Below are positions 1-5,061 of a DNA stretch of 5,061 nt, in pieces. Each line of letters begins with the position of its first letter. Positions within the stretch are counted from its first letter, which is position 1. Position numbers and translations under genes: made by a program. The stretch comes from an uncultured Acidimicrobiia bacterium (lineage in GTDB: Bacteria > Actinomycetota > Acidimicrobiia > IMCC26256 > CALEDW01). Location: positions 1 to 5,061 of the forward strand of contig CALEDW010000309.1 of the NCBI GenBank assembly GCA_937949585.1, written 5' to 3'. A model generated the notes under the pieces. It saw nothing but the letters and a program-made list of their open reading frames with translations, was not told the origin of the DNA and did no database searches.

Positions 1-151
1 GAAGGCCCCGGCCACGAAGACCACCGCCAAGGCCGCGGCGAAGAAAACCTCGGCGAAGAAGGCCCCGGCCACGAAGGCCCCGGCCACGAAGACCCCGGCG
101 AAGAAGACCCCGGCCACGAAGACCACCGCCAAGGCCGCGGCGAAGAAGACC
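1..151 (+). repeat. Imperfect in-frame tandem repeats encoding the basic tail
   Basis: Bases 6-45 recur exactly at 108-147, a 40-base identity at an offset of 102 bases (34 codons). The match extends to 1-49 versus 103-151 with only two mismatches (bases 5 and 46). Between the copies, shorter units encoding APATK, TPATK and AKK repeat two or three times. The offset is a multiple of three, so unit gain or loss keeps the frame. This is a coding repeat that probably varies in length between strains, and it is a likely site of assembly error. Confidence 0.85.
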
Positions 152-241
152 ACCGCCGCCACCCCGGCGGCGAAGCGGGCGAGCACCGAGCCGGCGGACG
201 TGGCGCAACGCTCGGCGAGGCACCGGAGCGCCGGCCGCTGA
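1..241 (+). CDS. C-terminal part of a Lys/Ala-rich-tailed, probably nucleoid-associated protein (5' partial)
   Basis: The frame read from base 2 is open to the TGA at 239-241 and gives 79 residues; the start lies upstream of the window. The first 58 residues contain 16 lysines and no acidic residue, arranged as KK, PATK and KTTAKAAAKK units. The last 20 residues (from about RASTEP) are no longer repetitive and carry Arg and two acidic residues. Such low-complexity basic tails bind DNA non-specifically and occur on histone H1-like proteins and on actinobacterial HU (HupB type). They also occur on other proteins, including some actinobacterial topoisomerase I enzymes. The diagnostic folded domain is outside the window, so the exact protein cannot be named. 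The alternative frame (GPGHE repeats) has a composition unlike a normal protein, and the frame-2 stop fits the promoter that follows at once. The reading frame is convincing; the function is inferred from composition only. Confidence 0.75.
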   Translation, partial: KAPATKTTAKAAAKKTSAKKAPATKAPATKTPAKKTPATKTTAKAAAKKTTAATPAAKRASTEPADVAQRSARHRSAGR

Positions 242-244
242 CCC

Positions 245-273
245 TCGACGGAGCGGGCGGGGGTTCCTAGGAT
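245..273 (+). promoter_or_regulatory. Predicted sigma70-type promoter for the secreted-protein gene
   Basis: A -10 element TAGGAT (268-273) fits TANNNT. Exactly 17 bases upstream is TCGACG (245-250), which matches four of six bases of TTGACA. The predicted transcription start is around 279-281, giving a leader of about 43-45 bases before the ATG at 324. The -35 box begins three bases after the upstream stop codon, so the downstream gene probably has its own transcript. This rests on motif matching only. Confidence 0.5.
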
Positions 274-276
274 CGG

Positions 277-300
277 GCCGCGCCCACGGACGGGCGCGGC
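277..300 (+). terminator. 9-bp GC hairpin in the intergenic gap; terminator or leader structure
   Basis: Bases 277-285 pair perfectly with 292-300 around a six-base loop (286-291), and eight or nine of the pairs are G-C. No T-run follows (GGCAACC comes next), so it is not a classic intrinsic terminator, though GC-rich actinobacteria often use hairpins with poor T-tracts. It also lies at or just before the predicted transcription start of the downstream gene, so it could be a leader stem instead. The inverted repeat itself is certain; its role is not. Confidence 0.35.
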
Positions 301-313
301 GGCAACCACGGAA

Positions 314-319
314 GGGAGG
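314..319 (+). promoter_or_regulatory. Ribosome binding site of the secreted-protein gene
   Basis: GGGAGG ends four bases before the ATG at 324 and is the only strong Shine-Dalgarno-like site I see in the window. It supports the ATG at 324, which is also the start that gives an intact signal peptide. Confidence 0.65.
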
Positions 320-323
320 CCGC

Positions 324-1145
324 ATGGGCCCCAGCGCGTCGTGGCGGCGTCTCGCCGTCCTCGCCGGTTCGCTCGCATCCGTCGCCGCGGTGGGCGCCCC
401 GGCGCCGGCCGGTGCCGCGGTGTCAACCGACCCGTCGGGCGCGACGGTGGTCCTGGTCCGTTCGCGGGTGTGGGCCGAGATCCGGTCTGCCGCGGGGGGC
501 CGTCCCGCCGGATGCCTGCGCCGCTGGGTGGAGACCGACCACCCCTTCTACCTCCGGCGGGGCCGGATCCCCGACGACCGCCGCCTGGTGCCGATGCCGC
601 CCCGCCCCAGCCCCGCACACCGGGCGTACCACGTGTTCTGCGACGGTGACTACGTCACCAGCGTCTGGCTGGTGCCGTCGGCGTTCGGGGGTGTCGACCT
701 GCGGGTGCTCGTCGAGTGGATGGTGCGCCACCTTCCCTATCCCCCGGCGGGGATCGGGGTGAGCCCCGAGGGCCGTGGCCTCACCGGGCTCGAGTCGTGG
801 TTCTGGGTCACCGGATACCGGGGTGAGCCGATCCGCGACGTGGTGGAGGGCTTCGGGTTCCGCGTCGAGGTCGAAGCCGTCCCCGCAGAAGTGCGGTGGT
901 CGTTCGGGGACGGGACGCCCGAGCTCCCCACGCCGAGCCTCGGGGAACCGCCTCCCGCCCGGTCCTTCGTCACCCACACCTACGAGACCCGCCGGGACGG
1001 CGCCGGGTTCGAGGTGCGCGCCGTGATCCGCCTCGCGGTCCGCTGGCGCCTCGACGGTGGGCCGTGGCAGGCCGCCGATCCGGTGCTCCGGGTGGCGAGC
1101 CGCACCTACCCGGTTGGTGAGGCCCGCTCGGTGCTCGTGCCGTGA
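324..1145 (+). CDS. Predicted secreted protein with a PKD-like segment, function unknown
   Basis: The product is 273 residues. Residues 1-31 form a Sec-type signal peptide: RR at 8-9, a hydrophobic Leu/Ala/Val core to about 24, then an Ala/Pro-rich stretch with an AGA or GAA cleavage site near 30-32. There is no lipobox and no later membrane helix, so the mature protein should be exported and soluble or cell-wall associated. Two cysteines remain (C64 and C106) and could form a disulfide. GLTGLESWFWV (152-162) resembles a Trp-rich motif I associate with uncharacterised actinobacterial secreted proteins. RWSFGDG (191-197) followed by THTY (217-220) matches the FGDG...HTY signature of PKD beta-sandwich domains. 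PKD domains usually mediate extracellular binding; no catalytic motif is visible. It has its own predicted promoter and ribosome binding site and ends four bases from the stop of the converging ugpB-like gene. The coding call is firm; a role in surface binding or assembly is only inference. Confidence 0.85.
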   Translation: MGPSASWRRLAVLAGSLASVAAVGAPAPAGAAVSTDPSGATVVLVRSRVWAEIRSAAGGRPAGCLRRWVETDHPFYLRRGRIPDDRRLVPMPPRPSPAHRAYHVFCDGDYVTSVWLVPSAFGGVDLRVLVEWMVRHLPYPPAGIGVSPEGRGLTGLESWFWVTGYRGEPIRDVVEGFGFRVEVEAVPAEVRWSFGDGTPELPTPSLGEPPPARSFVTHTYETRRDGAGFEVRAVIRLAVRWRLDGGPWQAADPVLRVASRTYPVGEARSVLVP

Positions 1146-1149
1146 GCGC

Positions 1150-2535
1150 TCAGCGCCCGAGCCGGAGGTTGTACTCCCGGATCGACGCCGTCGCCACCCG
1201 CTGCGCCTCCAGCATCGCTGCTCGCGGGGTGAGCGCCCCGGAGAGCATCCGTACGAGCGCGTCGGTGATCGCCTCGGTGAACCCCGGCCCGTCCGGGATC
1301 ACCGCCCCGGCGGTCGCCGGCGTGTCGGGGGTGGCGAGGAGCTGGTCGTAGACCACCCTGAACGCCGGCTGCTCGGTCCAGCGGCGTCGCAACGCCGGGT
1401 CGTCGGCGGCGGAGCGACGCACGGGGATGAACCCCTCCACCCCGAGCGTGGCGATCCGGGCCGGTGCGGCGAGGAAGCGGATGAACCGCCACGCGGCGGC
1501 CCGCCGGGCCGGGGTGGTGCGCGCCGAGATGAACAGCGCCCCGTCACCGAGGGCCGGGCCCCCGTCCGCCCGGAGGCCCGGGGTCGGGCCGGCGGCGGGC
1601 TCCACGCCCGGGAACTGCCCGGTCCCGAGCACCTCGATGATCGGCCCCAGCGACGGGGACCCGTCGATCGTCATCGCCGCCTGCTTGTTCCCGACGGCGA
1701 GGAAGTGGTCGATCCCCTCCTTGGGTCCCACGTCGAGCAGCAGGCCGTCGCGGGCCATGTCCGCCCACCATTCCCAGATCCGGAGCGCCCGCGGCGACGC
1801 CAGCGTCGCCGCGGTGGCGCGCCGAGCCCGCCCGTTGTCGTGGTTCACCAGCGTGAGCCCGTTGCGGGAGTACAGGGCGCTCATCAGGTACCCGGCCGCC
1901 CGCAGGGCGATCCCGTGGGGCCGGACGCCGCGGCGCACGATCTCCTCCGACGCGGCGCGCACCTCGTCCAGGGTGCGGGGGGGCCGGGCCGGGTCGAGTC
2001 CGGCCTCCTTGAACGCCCCGGCGTCGAAGTACAGGATCGTGCTCGAGGTGTTCCAGGGCATGGCCCGCAGGATCCCCTCGGTGGTCCACAACGCCAGCGC
2101 CGGGGGCAGGAAGTCGTCGGTCGGGTAGCGGTCGGCCCGCACGCAGTCCCCGACCGGGACGGTGGCCCGGCTGTCGATGAGCGTCTGCAGCTGGCCACTC
2201 TCGGCCTGGATCACGTCGGCCACGTCCCCGCTGGCCAGCCCCGCCTTCAGCTTCACCAGCACGTCGTCGTACGAGGCCACCCGCACCAGACGGACCCGCA
2301 CCGCCCGCTGGCGGGCGTGGAACGCCCGGACCATCTCCCGCAGCCGGTCCTCGTGAGTCGCCGTCATCACGTGCCACATGGTGATGCGCACCGGTGTACC
2401 GGCCCCGGCCGGCAGCCGCGGATCGCAGCCACCGCGGGACGCGTCCCCACCTGTGCCGCCGCAGGCACCGACGATCGTCGCGACCGCCAGCATCGCCCCC
2501 AGCACGCACCGTGCCGGCCGGCCGTCGTGCATCAC
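1150..2535 (-). CDS. ugpB: UgpB-like lipoprotein, substrate-binding protein of an ABC transporter (family 1)
   Basis: The 461-residue product has a lipoprotein signal peptide: ARCVLGAMLAVATIVGAC with the lipobox Cys at residue 25, followed by a Gly/Ser/Asp-rich linker. The mature part has hallmarks of extracellular solute-binding proteins family 1, most like UgpB: ITMWHVM (51-57), the AGLASGDVADVIQ region (98-110), MPWNTSSTILYFDAGAFKEAGLDP (159-182, equivalent to the MPFN-S-LYYNKDAFKKAGLDP block of E. coli UgpB), and AAAWRFIRFLAAP then GFIPVRRSA (347-376). Length is slightly above the usual ~440. UgpB proteins bind sn-glycerol 3-phosphate or glycerophosphodiesters (the mycobacterial one binds glycerophosphocholine) and deliver them to UgpAEC. 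The divergent glpD neighbour supports such a ligand, but binding residues cannot be confirmed by eye, so another sugar-like ligand remains possible. No permease or ATPase gene is nearby. Starts GTG 2535 and ATG 2532 are adjacent; a run of seven G on this strand lies four bases from the ATG, favouring ATG slightly. Confidence 0.88.
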   Translation of the reverse strand: MMHDGRPARCVLGAMLAVATIVGACGGTGGDASRGGCDPRLPAGAGTPVRITMWHVMTATHEDRLREMVRAFHARQRAVRVRLVRVASYDDVLVKLKAGLASGDVADVIQAESGQLQTLIDSRATVPVGDCVRADRYPTDDFLPPALALWTTEGILRAMPWNTSSTILYFDAGAFKEAGLDPARPPRTLDEVRAASEEIVRRGVRPHGIALRAAGYLMSALYSRNGLTLVNHDNGRARRATAATLASPRALRIWEWWADMARDGLLLDVGPKEGIDHFLAVGNKQAAMTIDGSPSLGPIIEVLGTGQFPGVEPAAGPTPGLRADGGPALGDGALFISARTTPARRAAAWRFIRFLAAPARIATLGVEGFIPVRRSAADDPALRRRWTEQPAFRVVYDQLLATPDTPATAGAVIPDGPGFTEAITDALVRMLSGALTPRAAMLEAQRVATASIREYNLRLGR

Positions 2536-2573
2536 GCCCCCCCGATCGCTTCGACTTCGGCCGCTAGCCTGCC
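2536..2573. promoter_or_regulatory. Divergent ugpB/glpD intergenic region
   Basis: Only 38 bases separate the two divergent starts, so both promoters must share this gap or extend into the opposing genes. On the + strand TAGCCT (2565-2570) fits TANNNT but ends only three bases before the glpD ATG, and no -35 box sits 16-18 bases upstream. If it is used, the glpD transcript would be leaderless or nearly so. On the - strand I find no convincing -10. Bases 2537-2543 are seven C (seven G on the ugpB strand), a possible weak ribosome binding site. A short direct repeat CTTCG-A-CTTCG lies at 2549-2559. Shared control of the two genes is plausible but is inferred from spacing alone. Confidence 0.4.
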
Positions 2574-4247
2574 ATGCTCGTGGAGCACATCCCGTTCTCG
2601 CGGGCCGAGATGCTGGATCGGCTGCGGCGGGAGCGCTTCGACGTCCTGGTGATCGGCGGGGGGATCACCGGGGCCGGTGTGGCCCTCGACGCCGCGACCC
2701 GGGGCCTGCACACCGCGCTGGTCGAACGGGACGACTTCGCGGCCGGCACCTCGTCGAAGTCCTCGAAGCTCGTCCACGGCGGGCTGCGCTACCTGCAGCA
2801 GCGGGAGTTCCACCTCGTCTACGAGGCGCTCTACGAGCGGCAGGTCGCGCTGCGCAACGCCGGCCACCTGGTGCGGGTGCTGCCGTTCCTGGTGCCGGTG
2901 CTCACCAAGGACGGGCTCATGCCCCGCCGCTTGGCCCGGGCCCTCGGCTCGGCGCTGTGGCTCTACGACCTCACCGGCGGGGCCCGGATCGGCAAGATCC
3001 ATCGCCGCATCCGGGCCCGGCAGGCCCTGGCCCACATGCCCACCCTGCGCGAGGACCGCCTCGCCGCCGCCTACCTCTACTACGACGCGCAGGCCGACGA
3101 CGCCCGCCTCACGCTGGCCGTGGCCCGCACCGCGGCCCGCCACGGCGCGGTGGTGGTGAACCACGCGCCGGTGGTGGCACTGCGGCGTGCCGTCGGCGGT
3201 CCGGCCGCCACGGTGTGCGGGGCGACGGTGGAGGCCGACGGGGAACGCATCGACGTGCACGCCGACGCGGTGGTGAACGCCACCGGGGTGTGGGCCGATG
3301 AGCTACGGGCCCTCGACGAGGGCCGCGACCCGGGCGCGATCCGTCCCGCCAAGGGCGTGCACATCACGGTGCCGTGGGAGCGGGTCCGCAACGACATCGC
3401 GGCGATCCTGCCGGTCCCCAAGGACCGCCGCTCGATCTTCGTGGTGCCCTGGGGCGACGTCACCTACGTCGGGACCACCGACACCGATTACGACGGGCCG
3501 CTCGACGAGGTGACCTGCACCCCCGACGACGTGGCCTACCTGCTCGGGGCGCTGCGGGCCGCGCTCTCGGAGCCGCCGGGTCCGCAGGACGTGATCGCCA
3601 CCTGGGCGGGTCTGCGCCCTCTGGTGGCCGGCGGCAGCGTCGCCGAGAAGACCGCCGATCTCAGCCGGCGCCACCATCTCCACACCTCGCCGAGCGGGCT
3701 GGTCACCGTCACCGGCGGCAAGCTCACCACCTACCGGCGGATGGCCGCCGACACGATGGACCTCGTGGTCCGCCGACTGGGCCGGGGCGGTCGATCCCGC
3801 ACGAAGCGGCTCCGGCTCGTCGGAGCGGTCGGTCCGGCGCCGGACGACGCGCACCTGGCCCGGCGCTACGGCGCCGAGGCCGTCGAGGTCCTCCGGCTGG
3901 CCGAGCGCGACCCCCGCCTCGCCTCGCCCCTGGTGCCCGGCCTGCCCTACCGCGCCGCCGAGGCGGTGTTCGCCGTGCGCCACGAGATGGCCTGCACCCT
4001 CGACGACGTGCTCAGCCGCCGGACCCGGGCCCGGCTGCTCTCCTGGGAGGCCACCTGGGCCGCGGCGGCCGACGTGGCCGACCTCATCGGCGGCGAGCTC
4101 GGCTGGGACGAGCGCCGCCGGACCGTCGAGGTGGAGCGGTTCCGGGCGGCACTGCGGACCGAGCGATCGGCGGCCGGCCTCGGCGTCGGTCCCGGACGGT
4201 GGTCCGGCGACCTCGCCGTCGGCCTCGGTGGGGTGGCCGCGCCGTGA
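2574..4247 (+). CDS. glpD: Aerobic glycerol-3-phosphate dehydrogenase (FAD-dependent, quinone-linked)
   Basis: GlpD oxidises sn-glycerol 3-phosphate to dihydroxyacetone phosphate at the inner face of the membrane, passing electrons through FAD to the quinone pool. The 557-residue product shows the family features in order: a dinucleotide-binding motif FDVLVIGGGITGAG (22-35), TSSKSSKLVHGGLRYL (59-74, the conserved FAD-contacting block), VNATGVWADEL (234-244), KGVHITVP (260-267), IFVVPWGDVTYVGTTDTDY (288-306), WAGLRPLV (344-351) and VTGGKLTTYRRMA (379-391). The C-terminal helical domain (DAO_C type) includes RHEMACTLDDVLSRRTRARLL (469-489). It is longer than E. coli GlpD (501) and close to actinobacterial homologues. 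No transmembrane helix is evident, as expected for a peripheral membrane enzyme. The ATG at 2574 has no Shine-Dalgarno site; a GTG at 2580 is an alternative, and both leave the FAD motif intact. The last codons overlap the probable start of the next gene, so the two are probably co-transcribed. Confidence 0.96.
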   Translation: MLVEHIPFSRAEMLDRLRRERFDVLVIGGGITGAGVALDAATRGLHTALVERDDFAAGTSSKSSKLVHGGLRYLQQREFHLVYEALYERQVALRNAGHLVRVLPFLVPVLTKDGLMPRRLARALGSALWLYDLTGGARIGKIHRRIRARQALAHMPTLREDRLAAAYLYYDAQADDARLTLAVARTAARHGAVVVNHAPVVALRRAVGGPAATVCGATVEADGERIDVHADAVVNATGVWADELRALDEGRDPGAIRPAKGVHITVPWERVRNDIAAILPVPKDRRSIFVVPWGDVTYVGTTDTDYDGPLDEVTCTPDDVAYLLGALRAALSEPPGPQDVIATWAGLRPLVAGGSVAEKTADLSRRHHLHTSPSGLVTVTGGKLTTYRRMAADTMDLVVRRLGRGGRSRTKRLRLVGAVGPAPDDAHLARRYGAEAVEVLRLAERDPRLASPLVPGLPYRAAEAVFAVRHEMACTLDDVLSRRTRARLLSWEATWAAAADVADLIGGELGWDERRRTVEVERFRAALRTERSAAGLGVGPGRWSGDLAVGLGGVAAP

Positions 4248-5061
4248 CACGCACGCCCCCGGGTGGGCATCGCCGTGGACGGCCGCGGTGATCGGCCCCG
4301 GCGAGCCGAAACCGCCGATCCCGATCGCCGGCTCCGCAGGCACCGCCGCCGAGCGCGTCCGGGCCCGGAGGGTCGAGCCCGACGGCCAGGCCCTGCAGCG
4401 GCTCGCCGCCACCGGCGCCGCCGTCGAGGTGGACCCCGCCGCGCTCGGCGAGGCGAGCCGCGACTGGTGGCCGCTGGCGATGACGTGGGCGGTCGACGGG
4501 GGGATCGGCCGGCGGGCGGCGGCCCTGGTCCGTCCCTCCGACGCCGCGCAGGTCGGTGAGATCCTCGCCGTGTGCTCCGAGGCACACCTGCCGGTCACGG
4601 CCGTGGCCGGTCGGTCGGGGGTCTGCGGCGCGGCGGTCCCCGTCCACGGCGGCGTACTGCTCGATGTGTGCGGGCTGTCCGGGATCCGTGACCTCGATGC
4701 CACCTCGGGCGTGGTCGAGGTGGCGGCGGGCACCTTCGGACGGGCACTGGAGACCGAGCTGCGCGACGGCCACGGGTTCACGCTCGGGCACTGGCCGCAG
4801 TCGATCGACCTGTCGACCGTCGGGGGGTGGCTCGCCTGCCGCAGCGCGGGTCAGTACTCCACCCGCTACGGCAAGATCGAGGACATGGTGGTGGGCCTGG
4901 AGGTGGCGCTCGCCGACGGACGCCTGGTCCGCACCGGCGGAGCGCCCCGCGCCGCGGTCGGGCCCGACCTCACCCAGGTGTTCGTCGGGTCGGAGGGGAC
5001 CCTCGGGATCATCACCGCCGCCCGGCTGCGACTGCACCCGGCGCCGGCCGCCGAGCGACGG
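4228..5061 (+). CDS. FAD-linked oxidase resembling alkyl-DHAP synthase / glycolate oxidase GlcD family (3' partial)
   Basis: The frame runs open from GTG 4228 to the window edge, giving 278 residues. It carries the FAD_binding_4 (PCMH-type) domain: AALVRPSDAAQVGEIL (98-113), the FAD pyrophosphate loop AVAGRSGVCGAAVPVHGGVLLD (125-146), VEVAAGTFGRALETEL (163-178), TLGHWPQSIDLSTVGGWLACRSAGQ (185-209), YGKIEDMVVGLEVALADG (214-231) and GPDLTQVFVGSEGTLGIITAARL (245-267). The GH-P-S-STVGGW-A-RS-G-YGKIEDMV pattern is typical of alkyl-dihydroxyacetonephosphate synthases, which swap the acyl group of acyl-DHAP for a fatty alcohol; related oxidases act on 2-hydroxy acids. The catalytic C-terminal half is missing here, so the substrate stays open. 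GTG 4228 overlaps glpD by 20 bases; GTG 4288 is the alternative. I prefer 4228 because codons 4228-4287 keep about 90% G/C at third positions in this frame. Neither start has a clear ribosome binding site, so translational coupling to glpD is likely. Confidence 0.88.
   Translation, partial: MGWPRRDTHAPGWASPWTAAVIGPGEPKPPIPIAGSAGTAAERVRARRVEPDGQALQRLAATGAAVEVDPAALGEASRDWWPLAMTWAVDGGIGRRAAALVRPSDAAQVGEILAVCSEAHLPVTAVAGRSGVCGAAVPVHGGVLLDVCGLSGIRDLDATSGVVEVAAGTFGRALETELRDGHGFTLGHWPQSIDLSTVGGWLACRSAGQYSTRYGKIEDMVVGLEVALADGRLVRTGGAPRAAVGPDLTQVFVGSEGTLGIITAARLRLHPAPAAERR

Noticed and set aside
1..151. CRISPR-like or other non-coding repeat array
   Set aside because: The repeats are in frame, of irregular unit length, have no unique spacers, and encode a typical basic tail.
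277..300. Riboswitch in the leader of the secreted-protein gene
   Set aside because: There is only one simple stem in a leader of about 45 bases, with no room for or sign of a ligand-binding aptamer.
423..979. - strand open frames opposite the secreted-protein gene
   Set aside because: The + strand gene has a promoter, ribosome binding site and signal peptide, while the opposite frames have only biased composition.
1057..2652. Long + strand open frame of 531 codons across the ugpB-like gene
   Set aside because: It is antisense to a well-supported lipoprotein with a signal peptide and family motifs. The translation is Arg/Pro/Gly/His-rich and lacks recognisable motifs, as expected for a shadow frame in very GC-rich DNA.
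4244..4291. Short open frame GTG 4244 to TGA 4291 just after glpD
   Set aside because: It has only 15 codons, poor third-position bias, and overlaps a better-supported frame of the downstream oxidase.
4263..4559. 98-codon + strand open frame inside the FAD oxidase
   Set aside because: It is an Arg/Gly-rich out-of-frame shadow; the oxidase frame has the conserved residues.
3303..5037. Long - strand open frames opposite glpD and the FAD oxidase
   Set aside because: They oppose two genes with clear conserved motifs. Their translations are low-complexity Arg/Gly/Pro, with no ribosome binding site or recognisable domain.

Overview
This is a very GC-rich window with strong G/C preference at third codon positions. 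The lysine/alanine tail, actinobacterial-style -10 sequences and weak or absent Shine-Dalgarno sites suggest a high-GC actinomycete. Acidimicrobiia or a related lineage is possible, but no rRNA or other marker is present to fix the taxon. There are five protein-coding genes, two of them cut by the window edges. I see no tRNA, rRNA, CRISPR array or mobile element.

Layout. (1) 1-241 (+) is the 3' end of a gene whose product ends in a Lys/Ala/Pro/Thr-repeat tail, of the kind found on histone H1-like or HU-like nucleoid proteins. (2) 242-323 is a short regulatory gap with a plausible sigma70-type promoter, a 9-bp hairpin and a ribosome binding site. (3) 324-1145 (+) encodes a predicted secreted protein of unknown function with a PKD-like segment. 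(4) 1150-2535 (-) encodes a lipoprotein solute-binding protein of the UgpB type. It converges on gene 3, with only four bases between the two stop codons. (5) 2536-2573 is a 38-base divergent gap. (6) 2574-4247 (+) encodes aerobic glycerol-3-phosphate dehydrogenase, GlpD. (7) 4228-5061 (+), running off the window, encodes an FAD-linked oxidase resembling alkyl-dihydroxyacetonephosphate synthase (AGPS). It probably overlaps the end of glpD.

Genes 4, 6 and 7 suggest a glycerol-phosphate theme. The binding protein would capture glycerol 3-phosphate or a glycerophosphodiester outside the membrane. GlpD would oxidise glycerol 3-phosphate to dihydroxyacetone phosphate (DHAP) with electrons passing to quinone. 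The third enzyme belongs to a family that includes the ether-lipid enzyme acting on acyl-DHAP. The GlpD assignment is secure, the UgpB family assignment is good but its ligand is inferred, and the substrate of the third enzyme is open. No transporter permease or ATPase is visible. Nothing here amounts to a clearly new system; the points most worth a second look are the solitary UgpB divergent from glpD, the glpD/AGPS-like pair, and the uncharacterised secreted protein.
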